This document shows, piece by piece, positions 1 through 8,949 of a stretch of 64,000 nt of DNA. A program made the position numbers and the translations under genes. Under the pieces are notes generated by a model. It did no database searches and was not told where the DNA came from. It saw only the letters and a program-made list of their open reading frames with translations. The stretch is from Trinickia terrae (GTDB lineage: Bacteria > Pseudomonadota > Gammaproteobacteria > Burkholderiales > Burkholderiaceae). The stretch's first letter is position 1. Each line of letters begins with the position of its first letter. The stretch lies in the NCBI RefSeq assembly GCF_005144415.1, contig NZ_SWJE01000005.1, positions 260,134 through 324,133 on the forward strand. The letters are read 5' to 3'.

Positions 1-540
1 AGCGGGCTCGCGTGCCAATCCGGTGAGCGGATTCTCCACCGGCCATGCGAAGGAGGGCTCGATAAACGGCTCAAAGGCCGAATGCACGGCAGAGTTGACA
101 GGAGTGTCGCCATGCGCGGTGGGCGAGGTGGTTGTCTCGCTTGCCGGCGCGACGGCGTTTTCGGCTGCCGCGTGGCCCAGATGCTCGGCATGTGCAGCAG
201 CGACGATGCCCGGTTCGTCGTGGGACGCGGCCGGGCTCGCGTCGAGAGTCTCGATTTCTTCCGCGTGTACGCCGTGTTTTGCATCGAGATTGTCGATTGC
301 AGGCGAGACTGCATCGGCGGACGGTTCAGACGCGAGCGACGCGCTGCCGCTTGCCGTGATGCCTGCGTCAGAAGTAGAAAAAATGGTATCCGAAACATCA
401 AAAGTGGAGATGCCGTCGCTGACCGGATTCCGTTCGGAGTCCGGCAGGAGCTGACCGTCGAAATGAACCGGCCCGACGAACATCTCGAGTCTGCTTGCTT
501 CATTAGGGGCGATATCCCACCGCGCATAGTAGCCAGTCAT
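1..540 (-). CDS. Unrecognised Ala/Ser/Glu-rich protein, N-terminal part only (runs off left edge)
   Basis: A minus-strand reading frame is open from an ATG at 540 to the window edge (180 codons, no stop). The first residues read MTGYYARWDIAPNEASRLEM, and a short globular-looking stretch of about 50 residues follows. The rest is low-complexity and rich in Ala, Ser, Glu, Asp, Thr and His, like a disordered linker. Wobble positions are G/C biased, which supports coding. No clear Shine-Dalgarno precedes the ATG and the frame stays open upstream, so the start could be further right. The gene is divergent from the type VI secretion ATPase gene at 1069, so it may belong to the same secretion cluster. 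That is inference from position only; I recognise no family. Confidence 0.55.
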   Translation of the reverse strand, partial: MTGYYARWDIAPNEASRLEMFVGPVHFDGQLLPDSERNPVSDGISTFDVSDTIFSTSDAGITASGSASLASEPSADAVSPAIDNLDAKHGVHAEEIETLDASPAASHDEPGIVAAAHAEHLGHAAAENAVAPASETTTSPTAHGDTPVNSAVHSAFEPFIEPSFAWPVENPLTGLAREPA

Positions 541-1068
541 GGTTCGACAACGCTCTTGAAGATTTTGAGAAAGGGGGTATGCCGGCGACGCTGCCTGCGG
601 GAATGCGCGTGACGAAGCTAGCCAAGCAGGAAGTGCACGCGCCAGAGTACGTCTCGATGGGATGCTACTTCTCAGTGGGACGCGGAGATATCGGAATTGT
701 CCTAAAGCTGGGGCAGTACCGCTGCGCTATCGTTATCGAGTTTTGTGGGGTTGGGAGATGAATCACGGGAATTACATCGCAATTCCGCACACGCTGGAGT
801 CGACAAATTCCCAGCCATACGCATCACGAAAACCGGATTGAAGCGAGCTTGTTGAAATTGGCAAGCGAGCCACGTCCAGCTTTGATGGCGAAAGTTATCC
901 AGTTGGCTGCGGAGTCTTCCCGGAAACGCAAGCTTCATTCAAATTGGTTGCCTTTTGAATTGGAGTTCATCTTATTTCTTTGCGTCTTTTCGCTTTCTTA
1001 TAAATTGCTTGGCAATTCGTGCGATGAGTCGATGAGTCAAGCAAAATAAATTGTTTATCGAGCATCCT
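541..1068. other. Divergent intergenic region upstream of tssH
   Basis: This stretch of about 530 bases separates the left-edge gene from tssH. It becomes clearly more A/T rich from about 940 to 1068, as expected for a promoter and untranslated leader. Short open frames here have no ribosome site or recognisable product. I saw no confident -35/-10 pair or operator. Confidence 0.5.
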
Positions 1069-3744
1069 ATGACCATTTCACGCCAGGCCCTGTTCGGCAA
1101 GCTCGGAGCCACGCTCTTCAAGAGCATCGAGTCGGCCACGACATTCTCGAAACTGCGCGGCAACCCGTATGTCGAGCTCGTTCATTGGCTGCACCAATTG
1201 ATGCAGCTTCCCGACAGCGATCTGCATCGCATTGTCCGGCATTGCGGAATCGATCGCGCGGAGCTAGATCGAGACATGACCCGCGCGCTCGCCGCGTTGC
1301 CGGCCGGGGCCAGTTCCATCAGCGATTTCTCTCACCATATCGAGACGGCGATCGAGCGTGCCTGGGTGCTCGCGACGCTCACCTTCAACGACGGTTGCAT
1401 TCGTAGCGCGTGGCTCGTTGCCGCACTCGTGGAAACGCCCGAGCTGCGCCGCGTGCTGCTGTCCATCTCGGTTGCGTTCGGAAAGATTCCGGTCGACGGC
1501 CTGCACGAGACACTGCCGGCATGGATCGGCGGTTCGCCCGAGGCCGAGGACGCGCCCTATGATCACAGCGACTTCGGATCGGCGATGCCGGGCGAGGCGT
1601 CCAATGCGATTGCCGCGCCGGTCAAGGGCGGCTCCGCGCTCGAGCAGTTCTGCGCGGACCTGACGGCGCGCGCACGCGCCGGAGAGATCGACCCGGTGGT
1701 CGGCCGCGAGCTCGAGATCCGGACGATGATCGACGTCCTGCTGCGCCGCCGCCAGAACAATCCGCTCCTGACCGGCGAGGCCGGCGTCGGCAAGACCGCG
1801 GTGGTCGAGGGGCTGGCGCTCGCGATCGCGAGCGGCGACGTGCCGCCGAAGCTGGCCGACGTGCGGCTGCTGAGCCTCGACGTCGGCGGCCTGCTCGCTG
1901 GCGCAAGCATGAAGGGCGAGTTCGAGGCGCGCCTGAAGTCCGTGCTGGAAGCGGCTGCGAAGTCGCCGGTTCCCGTCATCCTGTTCGTCGATGAAATCCA
2001 TACGCTGATCGGCGCGGGCGGCCAGGCCGGCACCGGCGACGCGGCCAACCTGCTCAAGCCGGCGTTGGCGCGCGGCACGATCCGCACCGTCGGTGCGACG
2101 ACCTGGGCCGAGTACAAGCGCCATATCGAGAAAGATCCCGCGCTCACGCGCCGCTTCCAGGTTCTGCAAGTGGGCGAGCCGGAGGAGGCGGCCGCCATCG
2201 ACATGGTCCGTGGTCTCACGAAGACTTTCTCGAAACACCATGGCGTCGTCGTGCTGGATGAGGCGATCCGCGCCGCGGTGACGCTCTCGCATCGCTACAT
2301 CCCGTCGCGCCAGTTGCCGGACAAGGCGATCAGCCTGCTCGACACCGCATGTGCGCGCGTTGCGTTGTCTCAATTCGCGCCGCCGCGCGAGCTGCAGGAT
2401 GTGCGGCAGCGTTTGCAGTCCGCCCGTGTCGAACTGGATCTGCTCGAGAAGGAGGCGCGCATCGGCCTCGACGCCGACAAGACGCTCGCGTCGGTTCGCG
2501 CCCGCATCGATGTGCTCGAGACCGAAGAGCACGCGATCGAAGCCCGCTGGCGTGCGCAGGCCGAAGCGGCACAGGCGCTTCTGAACGCTCGCGAGGCTGC
2601 TTGCGCCGAAGAGGAGGAGAACGGCGAAACCCCGGCGCAACCGTCCATCGACTCGCTGCGAGAGCTCGAGCGCGCACTCGCGGACCTGCAAGGCGACGCG
2701 CCGCTGGTGTTCCCGGAGGTGGGCGAAGCGATCGTCGCGGAAATCGTCTCTGACTGGACCGGCATTCCGGTCGGCCGGATGGTGACCGACGAAGTGCTCG
2801 CGGTCCGTTCGCTGCCGGCGACGCTGGAAGCGCGCGTGATCGGCCAGTCCGACGCGATCCAGCAGATTTGCGAGCGCGTGCAGACCGCGCGGGCCGGCCT
2901 GACGGATCCGAAGAAGCCGCTCGGCGTGTTCCTGCTGGCCGGTCCGTCGGGCGTCGGCAAGACCGAGACGGCGCTGGCGCTGGCCGAGGCGCTGTACGGC
3001 GGCGAGCAGAACCTGATCACGATCAACATGAGCGAGTATCAGGAGGCGCATACGGTGTCGGGTCTCAAGGGCGCGCCGCCGGGATACGTCGGTTATGGCG
3101 AAGGCGGCGTGCTCACCGAAGCGGTGCGCCGGCGTCCGTATTCGGTGGTGCTGCTCGACGAGGTCGAGAAGGCGCACCGCGACGTCCACGAAATGTTCTT
3201 CCAGGTCTTCGACAAGGGCTATATGGAAGACGGCGACGGCCGCTATATCGACTTCCGCAACACGACCATCCTGCTGACTAGCAACGTCGGCTCGGATCTG
3301 ACCGCGAGCCTGTGCGCAGACGAAGAGCTGGCGCCGGATCTCGAGGGCCTGCGCACTGCGCTTACGCCCGAGTTGCTGAAGGCCTTTCCGGCGGCGTTCC
3401 TCGGACGCGTCTCGGTCGTGCCGTATCTGCCGCTCGCGCAGCAGTCGCTGGCGCGGATCGTGCGCCTGCATCTCGACCGCGTCGTCAAGCGCATGGCGGA
3501 GCAGCAAGACGTCGAGCTTACGTACGACAGCCGCGCCGTCGACTACATCGTCGGCCGCTGCCTCGTGCAGGAGACGGGCGCACGCGTGCTGATCGGCTTC
3601 ATCGAGCAGCACGTCCTGCCGCGGCTCGCGGCGCTGTGGCTCGATGCGATGTCGTCGAAGCTGTCGTTCAAGCGGGTGTCGATCGATGTCGCCGACGAGT
3701 CGGCAGCGCCCGCGGCCGCGCTGGTGTTCCGCGCGGAGCAATAA
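1069..3744 (+). CDS. tssH: Type VI secretion system ATPase ClpV/TssH
   Basis: TssH is the cytoplasmic AAA+ unfoldase that disassembles the contracted TssB/TssC sheath so it can be reused. The 891-residue product has the full ClpB-like layout: an N-terminal helical domain starting ISRQALFGKL, a first nucleotide-binding domain with Walker A GEAGVGKT (about residue 236) and Walker B FVDEIHTL (about 306), a middle coiled segment (about 400-540), and a second domain with GPSGVGKT (about 625) and LLDEVEKAH (about 695). The ATG at 1069 is preferred over an upstream TTG at 1051, because family members begin just before the ALFGKL segment. No strong Shine-Dalgarno is visible. No other tss gene is inside the window; the rest of a cluster probably lies to the left. 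It is ClpV rather than ClpB by its N-terminus and length. Confidence 0.93.
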   Translation: MTISRQALFGKLGATLFKSIESATTFSKLRGNPYVELVHWLHQLMQLPDSDLHRIVRHCGIDRAELDRDMTRALAALPAGASSISDFSHHIETAIERAWVLATLTFNDGCIRSAWLVAALVETPELRRVLLSISVAFGKIPVDGLHETLPAWIGGSPEAEDAPYDHSDFGSAMPGEASNAIAAPVKGGSALEQFCADLTARARAGEIDPVVGRELEIRTMIDVLLRRRQNNPLLTGEAGVGKTAVVEGLALAIASGDVPPKLADVRLLSLDVGGLLAGASMKGEFEARLKSVLEAAAKSPVPVILFVDEIHTLIGAGGQAGTGDAANLLKPALARGTIRTVGATTWAEYKRHIEKDPALTRRFQVLQVGEPEEAAAIDMVRGLTKTFSKHHGVVVLDEAIRAAVTLSHRYIPSRQLPDKAISLLDTACARVALSQFAPPRELQDVRQRLQSARVELDLLEKEARIGLDADKTLASVRARIDVLETEEHAIEARWRAQAEAAQALLNAREAACAEEEENGETPAQPSIDSLRELERALADLQGDAPLVFPEVGEAIVAEIVSDWTGIPVGRMVTDEVLAVRSLPATLEARVIGQSDAIQQICERVQTARAGLTDPKKPLGVFLLAGPSGVGKTETALALAEALYGGEQNLITINMSEYQEAHTVSGLKGAPPGYVGYGEGGVLTEAVRRRPYSVVLLDEVEKAHRDVHEMFFQVFDKGYMEDGDGRYIDFRNTTILLTSNVGSDLTASLCADEELAPDLEGLRTALTPELLKAFPAAFLGRVSVVPYLPLAQQSLARIVRLHLDRVVKRMAEQQDVELTYDSRAVDYIVGRCLVQETGARVLIGFIEQHVLPRLAALWLDAMSSKLSFKRVSIDVADESAAPAAALVFRAEQ

Positions 3745-4059
3745 GCGATACGCGGCCGGAGCCGTGCCCGATGAGGGGCGCCGCGCCGGCCGCGCGCTGG
3801 AAATCACTACGCCGGAGGGATCGATCGTTGTGGCAAACGATCGCACTGGGGAGGCTTTCCGTCATTCAGCCGTCAGATGCATATTGCGCAACACGCGGTA
3901 ACCGCCGCGCGTGGTGCAGTTCCGGTCGAGCGTTGGACCATGCCGGTTGCGAAGGTCCGGTCCGACAGAACGAGTCTTTGTGCTTGACCCGCATCGAATC
4001 CAGCTGAGCGGATATCGGTGCGGAGCGCTGCGGCCGGCGCGCAAAGGTTGGAGTGCAAA
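3745..4059. other. Intergenic region between tssH and the response regulator
   Basis: About 315 bases with no supported gene. It probably carries the leader of the regulator gene. No clear hairpin terminator follows the tssH stop codon. Confidence 0.4.
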
Positions 4060-4782
4060 TTGAACGAACGACAGACGCCGATACGCGTCGCCATTCTGGA
4101 CGACCATGCCGTCGTCAGGCATGGCATCAAGGCTCATCTTGCCGAGCAGCACGATATTGCGGTGGTCGCCAGCTTCGCGCATTCGCGCGAGCTTCTTCAA
4201 TGGCTGAAAAAGAATCCGGTCGACGTGCTCGTGCTCGATTACTCGCTCGGCCCGGACGAAATCGATGGCCTGAACCTCATCCAGATGATCCGGTCGCGTT
4301 TTGCGGATTGCCGGATTCTCGTTTCCTCGGCCTTCAATGCGCCGATGACCGTCGCCCTGACGGCTCGCGCCGGCGCGCGCGGCTTTTTCGGCAAGGACGA
4401 GAGCCTGCGCGATCTGGTCCGCGCGATTCGCAAGGTGCACGCGGGCGGGACCTACTTCAATTGCCCATTGGGGGCGGACGTGGCCCTAGCTGCCCCGATG
4501 CCGGCGAGCCGGCCTGGAGCGTCGTCGAGCGCACGCACGGAGCACGGCGATTCGAGCGCCGAGCTGAGCCGCGCGCCGCCGCGCGCCAAGCTCCCGCTGA
4601 GCCCGCGCGAATACGAGGTGCTGCGCTGCTGCCTCGCTGGCATGACGATCTCGGACATCGCGAGCAAGTTCTCGCGCAGCCCGAAGACGATCAGCGCGCA
4701 AAAGCACGCGGCGTTTCGCAAGCTCGGCATTCGTTCGGACTACGAGCTCTATGGCGTGTCGGAAGCGCTCAAGGCGACCTGA
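4060..4782 (+). CDS. RcsB-like response regulator (receiver plus LuxR-type helix-turn-helix)
   Basis: This is a NarL/FixJ-class transcription factor of about 240 residues. The receiver domain opens VAILDDHAVVRHG (acidic pocket DD), and the phosphoacceptor is Asp at about 60 in LVLDYSLG. A disordered linker (about 145-175) leads to a LuxR-type DNA-binding domain, LSPREYEVLRCC to KTISAQKHAAFRKLG, whose recognition helix wording resembles RcsB/BvgA-type regulators. I place the start at the TTG at 4060 because GGAG lies 7 bases upstream; a GTG at 4018 in the same frame is the alternative. No histidine kinase gene is adjacent, so it is an orphan here. Position next to tssH suggests, but does not show, a role in type VI secretion control. 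Confidence 0.85.
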   Translation: MNERQTPIRVAILDDHAVVRHGIKAHLAEQHDIAVVASFAHSRELLQWLKKNPVDVLVLDYSLGPDEIDGLNLIQMIRSRFADCRILVSSAFNAPMTVALTARAGARGFFGKDESLRDLVRAIRKVHAGGTYFNCPLGADVALAAPMPASRPGASSSARTEHGDSSAELSRAPPRAKLPLSPREYEVLRCCLAGMTISDIASKFSRSPKTISAQKHAAFRKLGIRSDYELYGVSEALKAT

Positions 4783-4783
4783 C

Positions 4784-4809
4784 AAAAAAGCCGCCCAAGC
4801 TGGCGGCTT
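4784..4809. terminator. Hairpin terminator after the response regulator
   Basis: The inverted repeat AAGCCGCC / GGCGGCTT (4788-4795 and 4802-4809) has a six-base loop and an A-tract on its left side. The T-run is therefore on the minus-strand transcript; on the plus strand the hairpin sits directly after the regulator stop codon. It is probably bidirectional. Confidence 0.6.
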
Positions 4810-5116
4810 GAGCGGCAACGGAGAATTGCAACACTAGCTGCATGGCTTGAAAAGACATGCAGGCATCGAGTGTAGACAGTTCAAGCATCCATAAGAATGA
4901 GATAACGCCTAAAAATCGCCTTTCTCCCCGTTTTTGATTTCGAGATGTTTTAGGCCTTCATCGGTCGATGGCTTCGATATCTCTGCTGAATTTATCAAAC
5001 AACAAACAAGCGTTGCCGAAAAATGACGGACCCGATCGTTTTGTTCTGACCATTATTCGCCGAGCCTTATGCTCAATATCCGGCATATCAAGAGCGGGTA
5101 ACCCGTGCCGTAAACG

Positions 5117-5456
5117 CAAGCTGAGCTGATCGAGAGCTCGACGGCTCGCGTCGGCGGCGGCGCGGCGCTCGCCGAGCGCGCTGGGGAAACGATGGCCGAG
5201 GTCACGCAGGCGGCGCGTGACCGGCATCATGAGCGAGATCTCGGCGGCCTCGGCCGAGCAGAGTACGGGCATCGACCAGGTGAGCCGCGCGGTCGCGCAG
5301 ATGGATCAGGCGACGCAGCAGAACGCGGCGCTCGTCGAGCAGGCGGCTGCGGCGGGATCGATGGCCGACCAGGCGCGGCGGCTCAAGGCGGCAGTCGCCG
5401 TGTTCGATCTCGGCGGGCGGGACCGGCGCGCCGCGGAGGCGCTCGGGGCGGGGTAA
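5117..5456 (+). pseudogene. Methyl-accepting chemotaxis protein, C-terminal remnant with frameshift
   Basis: Only the end of a chemoreceptor signalling domain remains. From about 5117 one frame reads [16 protein letters not shown] and continues to EVTQAA. The homology then moves to another frame, [16 protein letters not shown] followed by [20 protein letters not shown], and ends at a stop at 5456. Chemoreceptors of this group normally have [13 protein letters not shown] across this point, so about five bases appear to be missing near 5210. There is no transmembrane or ligand-binding part upstream. It is a truncated, frameshifted relic with no expected function. The tail matches the full-length receptor at 48.4-49.9 kb in style. 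Confidence 0.85.
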
Positions 5457-5557
5457 TTCTGATTCGCTTGTCAGCGCAGGTGGCGCTCCTTAAACTCGCG
5501 CGTGATTCCAATACCCGCGCCGCATCAAGCGCCTAGAGCAAGAGGAGAACCCCCGCA

Positions 5558-6865
5558 ATGGCCGATTCCTATTTCCCGCGCTGGAACAAGCAGCCGCGCG
5601 CCGTCGAAGGCCGGGTCGTCAATACCGACGAGCGCCTGCCCGGGCCGCAGATGCTCGCGATGGGCGTGCAGCACGTCGTCGCGATGTTCGGCTCGACCGT
5701 GCTCGCGCCGCTCCTGATGGGCTTCGATCCGAACCTCTGCATCTTCATGTCGGGGATCGGGACGCTGCTCTTCTTCGTGCTGGTCGGCGGCCGCGTGCCC
5801 AGCTATCTCGGCTCGAGCTTCTCGTTCATCGGGCTCGTCATCGCGGTGACCGCCTACGCCGGACACGGCCCGAACCCGAACATTCCCGCCGCGCTCGGCG
5901 GCATCATCGCCTGCGGCGTGGTGTACGCGATCATCGGGCTCATCGTGTCGGCGGTCGGCACGAAGTGGATCGAGGCGCTGATGCCGCCCGCCGTGACCGG
6001 CTCGATCGTCGCCGTGATCGGCCTGAATCTCGCGCCGATCGCGGTCAAGGGCGTGAGCGGGTCGACCTTCGATTCGTGGATGGCGCTCGTGACGGTGCTG
6101 TGCGTCGGCGGCGTCGCGGTGTTCGCGCGCGGCATGCTGCAGCGGCTCCTGATCCTGGTCGGTCTGTTGATCGCCTATGTGATCTACGCGATCGTCACGA
6201 ACGGGATGGGGCTCGGCAAGCCGGTCGACTTCTCGATCGTCGCCAATGCCGCGTGGTTCGGGATGCCGCATTTCATGGCCCCGGTGTTCGACCCGCATGC
6301 AATGGCGCTCCTCGCGCCGATCGCGGTGATCCTCGTCGCCGAGAATCTCGGGCATATCAAGGCGGTGAGCGCGATGACGGGGCAGAACCTCGATCCGTAC
6401 ATCGGCCGGGCCTTCATCGGCGACGGGCTCGCGACCGTCGTCTCGGGCTTCGCCGGCGGCACCGGCGTGACGACCTATGCCGAGAACATCGGCGTGATGG
6501 CCGTCACCAAGATCTACTCGACGCTGGTGTTCGTCGTGGCGGCGGCGATCGCGATCCTGCTCGGGTTCTCGCCGAAGTTCGGCGCGGTGATCCAGACGAT
6601 TCCGGGGCCGGTGCTCGGGGGCGTGTCGATCGTCGTGTTCGGGCTGATCGCCGTGACCGGCGCGCGGATCTGGGTGGTCAACAAGGTCGATTTCTCGGAC
6701 AACCGCAATCTGATCGTCGCGGCGGTGACGCTCGTGGTCGGCGCGGGTGACTTCTCGCTGAAGCTCGGCGGCTTCGCGCTCGGCGGGATCGGGACAGCCA
6801 CCTTCGGCGCGATCATCCTCTACGCGATTCTCCGGCGCGAAGCGGTGCGCGGGCCGGTGGTGTAG
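5558..6865 (+). CDS. Uracil/pyrimidine permease, NCS2 family (RutG-like)
   Basis: This inner-membrane nucleobase transporter of 435 residues probably imports uracil or a related base with protons. The sequence is hydrophobic throughout, with about 12-14 membrane segments. It carries NCS2 landmarks: VPSYLGSSFSFIG near residue 90, LVAENLGHIKAVSAMTG near 265, and the conserved stretch GGTGVTTYAENIGVMAVTK. From memory it matches RutG of the pyrimidine-degradation operon more closely than UraA, for example in DERLPGPQMLAMGVQH and the C-terminal GGIGTATFGAIIL. No rut genes are nearby, so it stands alone. The start ATG follows a good ribosome site (AGAGGAGA). Confidence 0.9.
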   Translation: MADSYFPRWNKQPRAVEGRVVNTDERLPGPQMLAMGVQHVVAMFGSTVLAPLLMGFDPNLCIFMSGIGTLLFFVLVGGRVPSYLGSSFSFIGLVIAVTAYAGHGPNPNIPAALGGIIACGVVYAIIGLIVSAVGTKWIEALMPPAVTGSIVAVIGLNLAPIAVKGVSGSTFDSWMALVTVLCVGGVAVFARGMLQRLLILVGLLIAYVIYAIVTNGMGLGKPVDFSIVANAAWFGMPHFMAPVFDPHAMALLAPIAVILVAENLGHIKAVSAMTGQNLDPYIGRAFIGDGLATVVSGFAGGTGVTTYAENIGVMAVTKIYSTLVFVVAAAIAILLGFSPKFGAVIQTIPGPVLGGVSIVVFGLIAVTGARIWVVNKVDFSDNRNLIVAAVTLVVGAGDFSLKLGGFALGGIGTATFGAIILYAILRREAVRGPVV

Positions 6866-6950
6866 CGGGCACGGCGGTTATCGGTTCGGCAGGCCCTGCG
6901 GCGCGGGGCGCGCACTCGCATGCGGAGGCGGATACGAATGCCGCCCCGCC

Positions 6951-8624
6951 TTACATCGACGGCGCGTTCTTCCCCCGCGTCACTACCGCCGTCTCCGACA
7001 AGTCCACTTCCCGCATCAGCTTGTTCAGCGTCTCGTCGTTGATCGCCCCCTTCGCGACGAGCCGCATCAGCGCCGCGCGCTCGGCGCGCATCGCGGCGAT
7101 CCGCATCTTCTGCTCCAGCCCCTCCATGCGTCGCGCCACATCGCTCGGCGTCTCGCCATCGCTGCCGAGCGCCGTGAGGCGCCGCCGGTAGTTGTCCATC
7201 ACGCGCGCGGTCACGTCCGCGAACGAGGCCGCCGCCGATTCGTCGAGATCGGCGGCGAGCCTGTCGTGCGCCTCCTCGAGCGCGCGGATCGCCGCCTGGG
7301 CGGCGAGGATGCGCGCGTTGCGCTCCTCGGCGGCATGCGGGTCGCGTCCGCCGCGCATGCCGCGCAGCAGAAGCGGCAGCCCGACGACCGCGATCACGAG
7401 CGAGCCGAGGATCACGCCCGAGGCGATGAAGATCGCCGTGTCGCGCCCCGGCAGCGGCGTGCCGTTCGGCAGCACCTCCGGCAGCGACAGCACGCCCGCC
7501 AGCGTGATCGCGCCGCGCACGCCGCCGATCGTCGTCACGGCTGCCGTGCGCAGCCCCGGCACCGCGTTCGCGACGCCCTGCTTGGCGGCGCTGCGGCTCG
7601 CGAACCAGCGCAGCAGCCAGACCCAGGCGAAGCGCATCGCGTAGAGCAAGACGAGCGTCGCCGCGACATAGCCGATCAGCCTGAGGACGAGCGCGTCGCT
7701 TTCGCGATGCGCGCTCAGGAGCGCGCTGCCGATGATGTGCGGCAGCTGCAGCCCGAGCAGGATGAACACCATCCCGTTGAAGACGAATTCGATCATCGTC
7801 CAGGTGCTGGCGCCGCGCACGCGCGAGGACACGGTATTCATGCGCTTCGAGGTCACGAACGGCATCGTCATGCCCGCGGCCACGGCGGCGAGCACGCCCG
7901 ATACGCCGAAATGCTCGGCGAACAGGTAGGACGCGAACGGGATCAGGAGCGTCAGCACGATGTTGGGGGCGGGGTCGTTGTCTTCGACGAGGGACGGCAG
8001 GCGCGCCGAGACGAACGAGAAGACGCCGCTCACGGCGACGCCGGTCGCGAGGCCGCCCGCGGCGATGACGACGAAGCTCAGCGACGCCTCGCGCAGCGAG
8101 AACACGCCGGTGAGCGCGGCTGCGATCGCGAACTTCAGCGCGACGAGGCCGGAGGCGTCGTTCATCAGCGCCTCGCCTTCGAGAATATGCATCAGGTTCG
8201 ACGGAATCCGGTTCTTGCCGGCGATGCCCGAGAGCGCGACGGCGTCGGTCGGCGAGAGGACCGCCGCCAGCGCGAAGGCGACCGGCAGCGGCAGGCCCGG
8301 GATCAGCAGGTGCGCGCAGTAGCCGACGATCAGCACGGTCGCGAAGACGAGCCCGAACGCGAGCATCAGGATCGCGCGCCGCTGCATGACGAACTCGCGC
8401 TTCGGGATCCGCCAGCCGTCCGCGAACAGGAGCGGCGGAATGAAGAGCAGCATGAAGATTTCGGGATCGAAGGTGACGTGCAGGCCGAACCTGGGCCAGG
8501 CGAGCACGGCGCCGAGCGCGATTTGCGTCAGGGGCAAGGGGAGCGGGACCGGCAGCACGCGCGGCAGGATGCCGGAAACGGCGACGGCGAGCAGCAGGAT
8601 CAGGACGGTGAAGACGATTTCCAT
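6951..8624 (-). CDS. Na+/H+ antiporter, CPA1 family
   Basis: This monovalent cation/proton exchanger has 557 residues. The N-terminal ~400 residues form about 12 membrane helices with CPA1 signatures: LFIPPLLFADGW, LSPTDAVALSGIAG, EGEALMNDASGLVALKFA (the conserved ND pair) and GGVRGAITLAGVLSLP. The C-terminal ~130 residues are a charged cytoplasmic domain, probably helical (AAQAAIRALEEAHDRLAADL). I chose the ATG at 8624 (MEIVFTVLILLLAVAVS) because it begins directly with the first membrane helix; the frame extends upstream but that part looks non-coding. It is convergent with the uracil permease and divergent from the EAL gene. It probably contributes to pH or sodium homeostasis; the exact ion is not determined. 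Confidence 0.9.
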   Translation of the reverse strand: MEIVFTVLILLLAVAVSGILPRVLPVPLPLPLTQIALGAVLAWPRFGLHVTFDPEIFMLLFIPPLLFADGWRIPKREFVMQRRAILMLAFGLVFATVLIVGYCAHLLIPGLPLPVAFALAAVLSPTDAVALSGIAGKNRIPSNLMHILEGEALMNDASGLVALKFAIAAALTGVFSLREASLSFVVIAAGGLATGVAVSGVFSFVSARLPSLVEDNDPAPNIVLTLLIPFASYLFAEHFGVSGVLAAVAAGMTMPFVTSKRMNTVSSRVRGASTWTMIEFVFNGMVFILLGLQLPHIIGSALLSAHRESDALVLRLIGYVAATLVLLYAMRFAWVWLLRWFASRSAAKQGVANAVPGLRTAAVTTIGGVRGAITLAGVLSLPEVLPNGTPLPGRDTAIFIASGVILGSLVIAVVGLPLLLRGMRGGRDPHAAEERNARILAAQAAIRALEEAHDRLAADLDESAAASFADVTARVMDNYRRRLTALGSDGETPSDVARRMEGLEQKMRIAAMRAERAALMRLVAKGAINDETLNKLMREVDLSETAVVTRGKNAPSM

Positions 8625-8949
8625 CGGCGCGGCGAACGGGCGAAGACGAACACCGGCGCAGTGTAGCGCGGGGCTGTGAGAGGCCGTCTCGAATGACGCA
8701 GCCGGCGGTGCACTGCGATGGCGCGGCGGCGCGGGCGTTGCGCACCGCTTTGGTGCCGCCGGGCCGGTGCGTACCGCCTTCGACCTTGCATCTGATGCAA
8801 GCCGCATGAGCCGCTGCCGCGAAGGCGTGCGCCGCAGCGCGCATGGACCTTGCTTTCACCCGTCCGGTGACTACATTGTGAAGAATCAGAGGCCGTCCGA
8901 TGACGACACCCGTCTTTCGTTTTTGCTTGACCAACGCGCCGAGGCCGAC
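8625..8949. other. Divergent intergenic region between antiporter and EAL gene
   Basis: About 325 bases that must hold promoters for both directions. In-frame upstream starts of the EAL gene exist here (8806 ATG, 8878 GTG), so part may be coding if one of those is used. No clear operator was seen. Confidence 0.35.
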
